DNA of 64,000 nucleotides from Variovorax beijingensis (GCF_007828835.1 NZ_VIVL01000017.1:1-64000); one strand, 5' to 3'. Shown: positions 1 to 8,640, counted from the first letter of the stretch. The notes: a model not told the origin generated them from the sequence alone. Numbers and translations: made by a program.

Positions 1-279
1 GCGCTGCTCGACCGCTGCCCGCACAAGGGCGGCCCCTTGAGCCAGGGCATCGTGTTCGGCACCAGCGTGGCCTGCCCGCTGCACAACTGGGCCATCGGGC
101 TGCAGGACGGGTGTGCCCAATCGCCCGACGAAGGGTGCACGCCGCGGTTTGCGGTGAAGGTGGCCGAAGGCGTGGTGCATCTGGACTCGAAAGAACTCGC
201 GACGCATGCCGTCGAACTGGAGCGCCCCGTTGCAGGGCCCGCGAACCGCGCCCGCCTGTCCGAAGACACGGCCGCCTGA
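1..279 (+). CDS. nirD: Nitrite reductase small subunit NirD (5' truncated by window edge)
   Basis: Small Rieske-type subunit of cytoplasmic assimilatory NADH-nitrite reductase, working with NirB to reduce nitrite to ammonium. The frame is open from base 1, so the N-terminus lies outside the window. The visible part holds both halves of a Rieske-like iron-sulphur site, CPHKGG and CPLHNW (C-x-H and C-x2-H), and the PDEGCTPRF stretch usual in proteobacterial NirD. The next gene starts 14 bp downstream and makes the sirohaem precursor that NirB needs, so the two probably share a transcript. Family assignment is secure; the true start and the presence of nirB just upstream are inferred. Confidence 0.93.
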   Translation, partial: ALLDRCPHKGGPLSQGIVFGTSVACPLHNWAIGLQDGCAQSPDEGCTPRFAVKVAEGVVHLDSKELATHAVELERPVAGPANRARLSEDTAA

Positions 280-293
280 ACCGCCGAGCCACC

Positions 294-1118
294 ATGAGCC
301 TCACTCTGACTTCCTCGACGCCTGCGACGCATGTCCGGGCGCCCATGGCACTCGGCCGCTGCACCCTCGTCGGTGCCGGCCCCGGCGATCCCGAACTGCT
401 CACGCTGAAGGCGCTCAGGGCCATCCAGTCGGCCACCGTGCTGCTCGTCGACGACCTGGTCAGCGACGACATCGTCGCCATGGCGGCGCCCGGCGCGCGC
501 GTGATCCAGGTCGGCAAGCGCGGCGGCTGCAAGAGCACGCCGCAAAGTTTCATCGAGCGGCTGATGATCATGGCGGTTCGCGAAGGCGAGCAGGTGGTCC
601 GGCTCAAGGGCGGCGACCCTTTCATCTTCGGACGCGGCGGTGAAGAGGTCGAGCACCTCGCGCAGGCCGGCATCCATGTGGAAGTGGTGAACGGCATCAC
701 GGCCGGACTGGCCGGGCTCACTTCGCTCGGCGTGCCGCTCACGCACCGTGCGCATGCGCAGGGCGTGGTGTTCATCACCGGCCACGCCAAGCCCGGATCA
801 CCGGGGCCCGACTGGCGCACGCTGGCCGCCACGGCCCATTCGGCGCGCCTCACGCTGGTCATCTACATGGGCGTATCGAGCGCAGGCTCGATCCAGGACG
901 AACTGCTGAGCGGACTGCCGCCGGCCACGCCGATCGTGGTGGTGCAGAACGCCAGCCTGCCTTTGCAGCGGCACGCCGTCGGCACGCTGGCGACGCTGCA
1001 GCGCACGATTGCCGACAACGGCCTTGGCAGCCCTTCGATCATCGTGGTCGGCGATGTGCTGCAAGGACTCGCGGCCGCAACTCGCGCGGCGCAGCCCGCG
1101 CTGGAGAAGGCCGCCTGA
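294..1118 (+). CDS. cobA: Uroporphyrinogen-III C-methyltransferase (SUMT)
   Basis: Transfers two methyl groups from S-adenosylmethionine to uroporphyrinogen III, giving precorrin-2, the entry to sirohaem and cobalamin. The 274-residue product is normal for single-domain SUMT. Family signatures are visible: the glycine-rich VGAGPGDPELLTLKA near residue 25, VGKRGG, and GGDPFIFGRGGEE in the SAM-binding core. I chose ATG 294, just after nirD; the frame also extends upstream, but there it overlaps nirD. Its place between nirD and a nitrite channel implies that it supplies sirohaem for the nitrite reductase, so this may be the nitrite-dedicated copy rather than a cobalamin gene. Confidence 0.93.
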   Translation: MSLTLTSSTPATHVRAPMALGRCTLVGAGPGDPELLTLKALRAIQSATVLLVDDLVSDDIVAMAAPGARVIQVGKRGGCKSTPQSFIERLMIMAVREGEQVVRLKGGDPFIFGRGGEEVEHLAQAGIHVEVVNGITAGLAGLTSLGVPLTHRAHAQGVVFITGHAKPGSPGPDWRTLAATAHSARLTLVIYMGVSSAGSIQDELLSGLPPATPIVVVQNASLPLQRHAVGTLATLQRTIADNGLGSPSIIVVGDVLQGLAAATRAAQPALEKAA

Positions 1119-1181
1119 GGCGCAGCCCCCTTCCCTTTTTTTCGTTCAGCCTCCCACTCTTCAATCCCAAAGAAAAAAGCC

Positions 1182-1994
1182 ATGGCCTATCTGCAGCCTT
1201 CCGAATTCGTCACCAAGATGGTGGACGCTGGTGAATCCAAGATCTTCATGTCCACGCGCGACACGCTCATCCGCGCCTTCATGGCAGGCGCGATCCTCGC
1301 GCTGGCGGCGGTGTTTGCCGTCACCATCAACGTGCAGACCGGCTATTCGATCATCGGCGCGATCCTGTTTCCCGTCGGCTTCTGCATCCTCTACCTGCTC
1401 GGCTTCGACCTCCTGACCGGCGTGTTCGTGCTGACGCCGCTCGCGCTGATCGACAAGCGGCCGGGCGTGACCATCGGCGGCGTGCTGCGCAACTGGGGCC
1501 TGGTGTTCGTCGGCAATTTCCTCGGCGCCTTCACCGTGGCCGTGCTGATGGCCATCGTCTTCACTTTCGGCTTCACGAGCCCGCCCGACAAGGTCGGCCA
1601 GGTGATTGCCACGATCGGCGAGGCGCGCACGCTCGGCTACTCCGCCCATGGCGCTGCGGGCATGCTGACGCTCTTCGTGCGCGGCATGCTGTGCAACTGG
1701 ATGGTGTCCACCGGCGTGGTGGGTGCGATGATCTCCACTTCGGTGAGCGGCAAGGTGCTGGCCATGTGGATGCCGATCATGGTGTTCTTCTTCATGGTGT
1801 TCGAGCACTCGGTCGTCAACATGTTCCTGTTTCCGTCGGCGCTGCTCATGGGCGGCAATTTTTCGATCATGGACTACATCATCTGGAACGAGATCCCGAC
1901 CGTGCTGGGCAACCTCGTCGGCGGCCTGTCGTTCACCGGCCTGACGCTGTACGCCACGCACGTGCGCACGGCGCCCAAGCGCGTCGTGCGCTGA
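1182..1994 (+). CDS. nirC: Formate/nitrite transporter family channel, NirC-like
   Basis: Inner-membrane pentameric channel of the FNT family (FocA/NirC), 270 residues with about six hydrophobic segments. The first is at about residues 30-50 and the last at about 235-258. It lies 63 bp after cobA in the nitrite reductase cluster, so nitrite uptake or export is the likely role; formate cannot be excluded from sequence alone. The upstream AAAGAAAAAAG stretch is a weak ribosome site. FNT proteins typically carry a conserved pore histidine, which I did not place with certainty. Family is secure, substrate is inferred from context. Confidence 0.88.
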   Translation: MAYLQPSEFVTKMVDAGESKIFMSTRDTLIRAFMAGAILALAAVFAVTINVQTGYSIIGAILFPVGFCILYLLGFDLLTGVFVLTPLALIDKRPGVTIGGVLRNWGLVFVGNFLGAFTVAVLMAIVFTFGFTSPPDKVGQVIATIGEARTLGYSAHGAAGMLTLFVRGMLCNWMVSTGVVGAMISTSVSGKVLAMWMPIMVFFFMVFEHSVVNMFLFPSALLMGGNFSIMDYIIWNEIPTVLGNLVGGLSFTGLTLYATHVRTAPKRVVR

Positions 1995-2013
1995 ATCTGC
2001 GCGCCGCCGCCGC

Positions 2014-3753
2014 GTGACGATGCGCCCCGGCCTCGCAGTCTCCATCGGCCAGCACTCCGACAAGGGACGCAAGGAAGCCAACCAGGACTTCCACGGCGCC
2101 GCCCTGCCGGAGGCGCCGGGCCGCAGCGCCAAGGGTGTGGCCGTTGCGATTGCCGACGGCATCAGCAGCAGCGACGTGAGCCATGTGGCCAGCGAGTCGG
2201 CGGTCAGGAGCTTCCTGACGGATTACTACTGCACCTCCGATGCCTGGAGCGTGAGCCGCTCGGCGCAACGCGTACTCACGGCGGCCAACGCCTGGCTGCA
2301 CGCGCAGACCCAGAACAGCAGCGGCCGCTTCGACAAGGACCGCGGCTACGTCTGCACCTTCAGCGCGCTGGTCATCAAGTCGACCACGGCGCACGTCTTC
2401 CACGTGGGCGACACGCGCGTCTGCCGCTGGCATGCGGAGGCGCTCGAGCAGCTGACGGAAGACCACCGCGTCTCGGTGGCCGGCGGGCACAGCTACCTGA
2501 GCCGGGCGCTGGGCGTGGGCCCGCATGTGGAGATCGACTACCAGGCGCTCGCCATCGAGAAAGGCGACGTCTTCCTGCTGACCTCCGACGGCGTCCATGA
2601 ACACGTGGATGCGGCGGTCATCAGGGCCGCGCTGGAGGCGCACCCCGGCGACCTGGACGCCGCGGCAAGACGCATCGCCGAGGAAGCGTACCGGCGCGGC
2701 AGCCCCGACAACCTGACGGTGCAGATCGTGCGCGTCGACGCCCTGCCCGACGGCGACATCAACGAACTGCAGGCGCAGCGCGCGGCACTGCGCCTGCCGC
2801 CGATACTCGAAGCGCGCATGCAGTTCGACGGCTACACCATCTTGCGCGACCTGCACCGCAGCAGCCGCAGCCACATCTACCTGGCGGTGGATGACGACAC
2901 GGGCCGCAGCGTCGTGCTCAAGACGCCATCGGTCGACCTGCAGAACGACGAGGCGCACCTCGACCGCTTCCTGCTCGAGGAATGGGTGGCCCGCCGCATC
3001 GACAGCGCGCACGTGCTCAAGCCGCATGTCCCCGAGCGCAAGCGCAACTACCTCTACGTGGCGATGGAGTTCGTCGACGGGCAGACACTCGCGCAATGGA
3101 TGATCGACAACCCGCGGCCGAGCCTGGAGTCGGTGCGTGGCATCGTGGAGCAGCTGGCCCGGGGGCTGCAGGCCTTCCATCGCATGGAGATGCTGCACCA
3201 GGACCTGCGGCCCGAGAACATCATGATCGACCGCACGGGCACGGTGCGGATCATCGACTTCGGCTCGGCCTGGGTGGCGGGCCTGGGCGACAGCACGCTG
3301 GCCGATCCGGCCCAGGTGCTGGGCACGGTGCAGTACACGGCGCCCGAATACTTCGTCGGCGATGGCGGCTCGCCTCGGTCCGACCTGTTCTCGCTGGCCG
3401 TGATCGTCTACCAGATGCTGACCGGCCGCTTGCCCTACGGCGCGCAGGTGGCGCGCATCCGCACGCGCGCGGACCAGCGCAACCTGCAATACCGCTCGGC
3501 GCTCGATGCGCAGCGAGCCATCCCGGCATGGATCGACGAAGTGCTGCGAAAGGCCCTGCACCCCAATCCGCTCAAGCGCCATGAAGCGCTGTCGGAATTC
3601 GTCGAGGACCTGCGCCAGCCGCCCCCCGATTTCCTGAACCGGCGCGGCACGCCGCTGCTCGACAAGAACCCGGTGGTCTTCTGGAAATGCGCCACCCTGC
3701 TGCTGGGCATGGCGGTGGTGGTGCTGCTCGGCGTGATCAGCCTGCGCAGCTGA
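2014..3753 (+). CDS. Fused PP2C-type protein phosphatase and Ser/Thr protein kinase, membrane-anchored
   Basis: One 579-residue chain carries a PPM/PP2C phosphatase (about residues 8-242) and a Hanks-type kinase (about 272-535), with a C-terminal membrane helix (about 558-577). Phosphatase metal residues are visible in ADG (D48), TSDG (D192) and SPDN (D232). In the kinase, K303 (VVLKTP), the catalytic loop HQDLRPEN with D397, DFG (415-417) and APE (444-446) are all present, so both halves look active. This fusion is a frequent neighbour of nitrate/nitrite assimilation genes in beta- and gammaproteobacteria; its target is unknown. Start is GTG 2014 or ATG 2020, and no strong ribosome site decides between them. 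Confidence 0.9.
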   Translation: MTMRPGLAVSIGQHSDKGRKEANQDFHGAALPEAPGRSAKGVAVAIADGISSSDVSHVASESAVRSFLTDYYCTSDAWSVSRSAQRVLTAANAWLHAQTQNSSGRFDKDRGYVCTFSALVIKSTTAHVFHVGDTRVCRWHAEALEQLTEDHRVSVAGGHSYLSRALGVGPHVEIDYQALAIEKGDVFLLTSDGVHEHVDAAVIRAALEAHPGDLDAAARRIAEEAYRRGSPDNLTVQIVRVDALPDGDINELQAQRAALRLPPILEARMQFDGYTILRDLHRSSRSHIYLAVDDDTGRSVVLKTPSVDLQNDEAHLDRFLLEEWVARRIDSAHVLKPHVPERKRNYLYVAMEFVDGQTLAQWMIDNPRPSLESVRGIVEQLARGLQAFHRMEMLHQDLRPENIMIDRTGTVRIIDFGSAWVAGLGDSTLADPAQVLGTVQYTAPEYFVGDGGSPRSDLFSLAVIVYQMLTGRLPYGAQVARIRTRADQRNLQYRSALDAQRAIPAWIDEVLRKALHPNPLKRHEALSEFVEDLRQPPPDFLNRRGTPLLDKNPVVFWKCATLLLGMAVVVLLGVISLRS

Positions 3754-3781
3754 GGGAGCGACAGCCGCCCCCTCGGGCCGC

Positions 3782-6700
3782 TCACCACTTCATCCGCACG
3801 CCCAGCGACGCGTTGACCGAGCTCTTCACCTTCGCATCACCGCCCGAGGACCACAGCTTGCCCACTTCGCCGTACAGGCTGGTGGTGCTGCCCAGCGCCA
3901 GCGTGAAGCCGCCGGCCAGCTCGGTGCTGGTGCCGCCCGTGGGCGCCACGATGTCGGTGCGCGTGGCGCCGTTCACGAAGCGCGCCACGTCCGCACCGCT
4001 CGAGCTCCTGTAGACGTTGAAGCGGCCGTACGGCTGCAGCGTGCCCAGGCCGGTGCCGAACTCGCCCTTCACGCGCAGGCCCGCGCGCGCGATCCAGCCG
4101 CTGTCCGCCTCGGGCTCGACCACCGCGCCGACGATCGCCGAGTTGTTCAGGTCCAGGTGCTGGTGGATCAATTGCAGCTGCGGCTCCACGCTCCAGCCGC
4201 TCGCCCCGAGCGCGAAGGCCTGGCCCACTTCGACGGACCCCAGCAGGCTGTGGCCCTTGCCCTCCACGCCGCCGCCGAGGTTCGGCTGCACCGTGTAGCG
4301 GTGGCGCCCCGACTGCACCACGGCATCGGCATAGAAGCCGCTGTCGCCGCTGTAGGTGCCGTAGATGCCCACGTACTGGCTGCGCAGGTCGTTGCGGCCC
4401 ACGCGCAGGTTCTGCAGGCCGCTGGCAAAGCCGCTCACCTTGGCATCGCCGTCGAGCTGGCCCACATAGAGGCCGGCGCGCCAGTTGGGCGTGGCCAGCA
4501 GGTCGGTGCCGGCCTGCACGCCGGTCAGGCGTCCCTTGCTGGTGGGCGAGACGGTGCCGCCCTGCTGGATGTCGAGGTCGGTGGAGAGCACGCGGGCCCA
4601 GGCGCGGCGGCCGGATCCGCCGGCCGGCATGGCGGCCGTGCCTTTCACGTCGTCGTCGCCCACGCGCTTGCGCAGGTCGCCCAGCATCGCGAGGCTGCCC
4701 TGGCGCAGCTGGCTCGGCAGCGCGGCATAGAGCGAGGCCTCGGCGCGGTAGGTGGGAACGACCACGGGTGGCGTGGCCGGAGGCGTCACGGGAGTCACGG
4801 GATCGACTGGCGGGACCACGTTCGTGGTCGAGCGCAGGTACCAGTTCTCCCCTGCCCCGTTCGCATCGGCGGCATGCAGGCGGTACTCGTAGGCGCCCGC
4901 ATCCACATGGCTGCCCGCGAGCGAGAAGGCGCTCTTCGTGGTCTGCGCGGTGGTGGTGGCGCCGTTGCGTGCGCTGATCACCTCGATGCCGTTGCCGCTG
5001 GTGAGCGCCCCCAGTCCGCTCAAGTTGACGATCTGCACCGTGGTGCTGCCGCTGGCGATGGCGGTGGACCCATCGAGTACCAGCCGGTCGCTCGCGCTGC
5101 CATCGGCGCCCAGCGCGGTGCCCAGGCGCAGCACGCCGTTGTTGCCGGCGTAAGGTCCGTTGACGGTCAAGGTGGTGCCCGGCGTGGTGCCGATGAGCGA
5201 GACAGTGCCGCTGTTGGCGAGCGAGGCCACGGTCTGGCTGAAGCCCGCGAGGTCCAGCGTGGCGCCGGCCGCCACGCTGTGCGCGGAACTCGCGCTGAAG
5301 GTGTTGGCCGCACCGGCGCGCAAGGTGCCCTGGGCCACGTTGGTGGCGCCGGTGTAGGTGTTGGCGCCGGTCAGCGTGAGCGTGCCGCTGCCCTGCTTGG
5401 TGATGAAGCCGCCGCCCGTGATGGCGCCGCTGAGCGTTTCGCTGAACGCGCCGGTGTCGATGACGGGGTCGTTGCTCCCGGTCAGCTCGATGGCGTTGGC
5501 GATGGTCAGTCCGTCGGCGCTGAAGCCGAGCGTGGTGCCGTCGTCCATCGCCAGCGTGCCGGTGCCCAGCGCCTGGCTGTGGCCCAGGTCGAGGCGGCCC
5601 TGCTTCAGCGCGGTGCCGCCGGTGTAAGTGTTGGCGCCGGACAGCGTCAGCGTGCCGGTGCCGACCTTCACCAGCGAGCCGCCGGTGCCGCCGTTCTCGC
5701 CGCCGTCCTCGACCGTACCGGCAAACTGCGAATCGCGTCCGCCTGCACCGAGCGAGACTGCATTCGCGCCCAGCAGCAGCCGTCCCTGGCCCGACAACGC
5801 CCCGATGCTCAGCGCACCCGTGTGATAGGACGCATCGACGCGGCCATTGCGGTCGTTCACCAGGGTGGCGCTGTCTGCGCTGCTGCTGCCGATGAAATAG
5901 GTGACGCCGCCGGAGCGGTTCGTGATGGTGGCGGATCCGGCCGTGCTGCTGTCGTAGAAGCGTGCCTGCCCGCCGTTGTTGTCGATGACGGCGTTGCCCG
6001 CCGAGCCGTTCTGGATGAAGAAGGTGGCCGCGCCGCCGCCGTTGTTCACGATGTGTGCGTCGGCCGAGCTGGTCGTTTCGCGAAAGTATGTGAACCCGCT
6101 CTGGTTGTTGATGATCGTGGATGTGCCGCCGCTGCTCGTGCCGTAGAAATCCGTGCCGCTGGCGTTGTTGTTGGTAATGAGCGATTGCCCCGCCGTGCTC
6201 GCGCCTCGGAAGGTCGTGAAACCGTTCTGGTTCGTGATGGTCAGTGCCTGGGCATCGACCCCGTCCAGGAACTCCAGCGCGCCATTGACCGTGACCGCCC
6301 CGCTGCCGAGCGCGCCGGTTGTCGCCGCCTGCAGGAGGCCCGTGCTCACCAGCGTGCCGCCGCTGTAGCTGTTGACGCCGCCGAGCACCAGCGTGCCGGC
6401 CCCGGTCTTTTGCAGGCTGCCGCTACCGGAAAGCACACCGTTGAGCCTCAGCGCCTGCGCAGAATCGACCTCGAAAGCCGCACCGCCCGCTCCCAGCGTG
6501 ACGTTGCGCGTACCGGTGGTCGTTCCGGTGGCGCGCAAGGTGCCGCCGTCCAGCGTGAGCGTGCCGGCCGAGTTGCCGAGGGCGCCGTCGTCGGCAATCA
6601 CGAGCGTGCCGCCGAGCACGTTCCAGGGCGTCAGCTCGGTGGTGGTGCCGGTCAATGTCCAGGTGCTGGTGCCTGTCTTCTCGTAGCGGTCGAAGCCGCG

Positions 6701-7858
6701 GTAGGTGGCAGCGGCGAGCGACGTGGTGCCACCGCCCAGCGCGCCGGACAGCCGCAGCAGATTGCCGGTGCCGTTCGCCGTGAGCGTTCCGGTGATCACC
6801 GATCCGTTCTGCAGTTCGAGCGAGTTGTCGTTGCCGGTGATGCGCACCGCGTCGCCGCGCGTGGTGCCGTCGCCGGCGAGGCCCCCGGTCAAGGTGCCGG
6901 TGTTGACGATGGTGTTCGTGTTGCCGCGGATGCGCAGGCCCGCGCCGCCGATGCCATTGACCGCGCTGCTTCCGCCGGCACCGCCCGCACCTCCCACCAG
7001 CGCGCCGGTATTGAGCACCGAGTTGCCACTGGACTCCAGCGCCAGGCCGGCACCGCCTTCGCCGCCGCCCCCGTGCAAGCCGGCAAAGGAGGTGCCGCCA
7101 TCGCCGCCCCGCCCGCCGGTGGCGGTGCCGCTGTTCGTGACCGTGGCGCCCCCGCCCTGCAGCACCATGCCATCGCCGCCACCGCCGCCGCCGCCAGCCC
7201 ATTGGCCCGGACTGCCCGCGCCCCCTTGGCCGCCCGTCATCTGTCCCGCGTTGCTGACCGTGGCATTGGCCGCCACCGACTGCAGGCCCGCGCCGCCGCC
7301 GCCGCCGCCGCCCGACAGGCGCCCGGCGCCCCCGTTGCCGCCATTGCCACCCAGGAGAATGGTGCCGGACGTTGCCGTGATCGCGGTGTCGCTGGTATAC
7401 ACAGCGGCCCCACCTCCTCCGCCGCCACCGGCCCCGTAGACCGGATCGGGGTCGGCCACGCCGTCGGTTCCCGACGCTCCGCTGACCGAGCCGGTGACGC
7501 TGGTTGCGCCCACCGCGCCCCCCGTACCGCCAGCCCCGGCCGCTCCGTTGCCACCGGCACCGCCGGTTCCTGCCGTCGGGGCCTGTCCATTGCTGGTGGG
7601 GTACATGCCGATATTGCCGCCCCCCGCCCCGCCGCCATTCCCCACGCCGCCGCGGCCGCCGGTGCCTCCTCCCACCATGGCCGCGCCGCCGCCGGCGGCC
7701 TGCGCCCAGGCGCTTCCCGGAAGGTTGGCCAGCGCCAGCAGGCAGGTCGCCGCCGCGACCGTCGAAGAAGCACTCCGCCCGCGCCGGCGTGAAAGCTCCG
7801 AAACGGCCACCCAGGTGCCCAGCGCAGCGTTCCAGACGCTGCAATGAATTTTGTTCAT
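3782..7858 (-). CDS. Large autotransporter (type Va secretion), glycine-rich passenger
   Basis: A 1358-residue outer-membrane autotransporter. It begins with an extended signal peptide (ESPR-like MNKIHCSVWNAALGTWVAVSE), followed by a hydrophobic core and a likely cut after AWA near residue 52. The passenger opens with a very glycine-rich region (about 56-335), then autotransporter-associated repeats of the GTLTLTGANTYTGAT type (near 488, 735 and 825) and an unusual 21-residue repeat block (about 541-676). A proline-rich linker (1014-1036) leads to the beta-barrel (about 1085-1358), which ends in an aromatic residue (RMKW). The repeats predict a long beta-helix on the cell surface. Adhesion or aggregation is likely but not shown. 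It converges with the kinase gene, 28 bp apart. Confidence 0.93.
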   Translation of the reverse strand: MNKIHCSVWNAALGTWVAVSELSRRRGRSASSTVAAATCLLALANLPGSAWAQAAGGGAAMVGGGTGGRGGVGNGGGAGGGNIGMYPTSNGQAPTAGTGGAGGNGAAGAGGTGGAVGATSVTGSVSGASGTDGVADPDPVYGAGGGGGGGAAVYTSDTAITATSGTILLGGNGGNGGAGRLSGGGGGGGAGLQSVAANATVSNAGQMTGGQGGAGSPGQWAGGGGGGGDGMVLQGGGATVTNSGTATGGRGGDGGTSFAGLHGGGGEGGAGLALESSGNSVLNTGALVGGAGGAGGSSAVNGIGGAGLRIRGNTNTIVNTGTLTGGLAGDGTTRGDAVRITGNDNSLELQNGSVITGTLTANGTGNLLRLSGALGGGTTSLAAATYRGFDRYEKTGTSTWTLTGTTTELTPWNVLGGTLVIADDGALGNSAGTLTLDGGTLRATGTTTGTRNVTLGAGGAAFEVDSAQALRLNGVLSGSGSLQKTGAGTLVLGGVNSYSGGTLVSTGLLQAATTGALGSGAVTVNGALEFLDGVDAQALTITNQNGFTTFRGASTAGQSLITNNNASGTDFYGTSSGGTSTIINNQSGFTYFRETTSSADAHIVNNGGGAATFFIQNGSAGNAVIDNNGGQARFYDSSTAGSATITNRSGGVTYFIGSSSADSATLVNDRNGRVDASYHTGALSIGALSGQGRLLLGANAVSLGAGGRDSQFAGTVEDGGENGGTGGSLVKVGTGTLTLSGANTYTGGTALKQGRLDLGHSQALGTGTLAMDDGTTLGFSADGLTIANAIELTGSNDPVIDTGAFSETLSGAITGGGFITKQGSGTLTLTGANTYTGATNVAQGTLRAGAANTFSASSAHSVAAGATLDLAGFSQTVASLANSGTVSLIGTTPGTTLTVNGPYAGNNGVLRLGTALGADGSASDRLVLDGSTAIASGSTTVQIVNLSGLGALTSGNGIEVISARNGATTTAQTTKSAFSLAGSHVDAGAYEYRLHAADANGAGENWYLRSTTNVVPPVDPVTPVTPPATPPVVVPTYRAEASLYAALPSQLRQGSLAMLGDLRKRVGDDDVKGTAAMPAGGSGRRAWARVLSTDLDIQQGGTVSPTSKGRLTGVQAGTDLLATPNWRAGLYVGQLDGDAKVSGFASGLQNLRVGRNDLRSQYVGIYGTYSGDSGFYADAVVQSGRHRYTVQPNLGGGVEGKGHSLLGSVEVGQAFALGASGWSVEPQLQLIHQHLDLNNSAIVGAVVEPEADSGWIARAGLRVKGEFGTGLGTLQPYGRFNVYRSSSGADVARFVNGATRTDIVAPTGGTSTELAGGFTLALGSTTSLYGEVGKLWSSGGDAKVKSSVNASLGVRMKW
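5837..6238 (-). repeat. Six tandem 20-22-residue repeats inside the autotransporter passenger
   Basis: Residues about 541-676 of the autotransporter consist of six degenerate copies of a 20-22-residue unit. The pattern is roughly F-x-x-S-S-A-x-x-A-x-I-x-N-N-x-G-G-x-x-Y. Copies can be recognised at FRGASTAGQS, FYGTSSGGTS, FRETTSSADA, FIQNGSAGNA, FYDSSTAGSA and FIGSSSADSA, each followed by I/L-x-N-N/R/D. The alternating hydrophobic and asparagine pattern fits one beta-helix rung per copy. This block differs in composition from the glycine-rich and standard autotransporter repeats on either side. Confidence 0.8.
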
Positions 7859-8119
7859 GCCCTCGATCCTCGTGTTGATTGGTATTCGCTATGCGGAACC
7901 TGTGGCGAAGATCGCGTCAATGCCAAGCCCTCGGAGAGCCCCTCGACGGGAAAATGCCGAGGCTATTGAAACAATAGTTGACATATGAAGACACTTCTTC
8001 ACAACTCCAGGCTTTATGCCAGAGTGCGTGTCTTCTTTCAACTGGGGGGCGGCAAGCAGGCGTGCGCCACCGGCATCGTGGAGCCGGCGGCGCGACGGAG
8101 GAAAAGGGGACGCCGAGAC
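7859..8119. other. Intergenic region upstream of the autotransporter, with two inverted repeats
   Basis: No gene is visible here. It lies between the autotransporter start and the stop of the small leftward gene at 8120. It holds a perfect 6-bp palindrome, CTATTG-AAA-CAATAG, at 7963-7977, about 105 bp before the autotransporter start, where an operator could lie. It also holds an 8-bp inverted repeat, GAAGACAC (7987-7994) and GTGTCTTC (8028-8035), with a 33-nt loop; this could act as a stem-loop after the leftward small gene. The region is more AT-rich than its surroundings, as expected of a promoter. Confidence 0.5.
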
Positions 8120-8353
8120 CTATCGCTTGGCGTCGGGGTCGCGGCCTTCCTGGGCCTTGTCCTGCGGGGCCTTCGGGAGCTTGACCTTGGTCACGGTGAC
8201 GGACACCGGGTCGCTCGCGGGAAAGGATTCCTCGACCCCGCTGTCCAGGGCCTCCTCGCTCGGCGCCTGTTCAGTCGGCTTGGCGGGCTCGACCGGCGGT
8301 TTGCCGTGGTTCTTGGAGGTGGGAAAGGGAAAGGCTTTTTCCGAAGAAGTCAT
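8120..8353 (-). CDS. Small acidic protein with ESFPASDP motif, function unknown
   Basis: A 77-residue, hydrophilic, proline-rich protein without a signal or membrane segment. It contains VEESFPASDPVSV (residues about 40-52). I recall this ESFPASDP-type motif from small uncharacterised proteins of many Proteobacteria. I chose ATG 8353 because GAGGAG lies six bases upstream; an in-frame ATG at 8371 lacks one. It follows another small polar gene by 26 bp on the same strand, so the two are probably cotranscribed. Likely largely disordered; the function is unknown. Confidence 0.72.
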   Translation of the reverse strand: MTSSEKAFPFPTSKNHGKPPVEPAKPTEQAPSEEALDSGVEESFPASDPVSVTVTKVKLPKAPQDKAQEGRDPDAKR

Positions 8354-8379
8354 CTTGGGCTCCTCAGCCATCCAAGCGC

Positions 8380-8640
8380 TCAGGGCTTGGACGGCTCCTG
8401 GTTGGTCTTGGGCCGGAGGTCTTCCCGCAGCCCGAAGGCTGCGGAATCGTCGTGGCGCGAGGCCTCCGCGTCCTTGCGCTTGCGCGCCATGCCTTCGGCT
8501 GGCACCGGTGCCGAGTCGGGCTCGCCGGCGGCCGAGGAACTGCCCGCGAACTTTTCGCCCGCGCCGATGTTGTCCACGCCGCCATCCGTGGTGGGCCGCG
8601 ATCCGTCGCCTGAACCGAGGCTTCGGGGTGCTCTGGTCAT
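8380..8640 (-). CDS. Small polar hypothetical protein
   Basis: An 86-residue protein rich in Gly, Ser, Ala, Asp and Arg, with no hydrophobic segment and no recognised domain; probably disordered. The start ATG 8640 is supported by an AGAGGAG ribosome site directly upstream; the frame stays open further upstream but without one. It is the first gene of an apparent two-gene leftward unit with the ESFPASDP protein. It diverges from the pilin operon across about 280 bp. I do not recognise a family. Confidence 0.65.
   Translation of the reverse strand: MTRAPRSLGSGDGSRPTTDGGVDNIGAGEKFAGSSSAAGEPDSAPVPAEGMARKRKDAEASRHDDSAAFGLREDLRPKTNQEPSKP

Noticed and set aside
3750..3785. A terminator hairpin GAGGG/CCCTC between the kinase and the autotransporter
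   Set aside because: The stem is only five bases with a 13-nt loop and no T-tract on either strand.
6870..7690. Regular short repeats suggesting a CRISPR array
   Set aside because: The repeats are in-frame glycine codons of a protein, have no constant repeat-spacer lengths, and no cas genes are nearby.
4157..7792. A 1211-codon open frame on the + strand opposite the autotransporter
   Set aside because: It mirrors the glycine-rich coding strand, has repetitive Ala/Gly/Arg composition and no family text, and the minus-strand gene has signal, repeats and barrel. It is a GC-rich shadow.
7978..7983. TTGACA as a consensus -35 promoter element on the + strand
   Set aside because: No -10-like sequence lies 16-18 bp downstream and no rightward gene follows closely.
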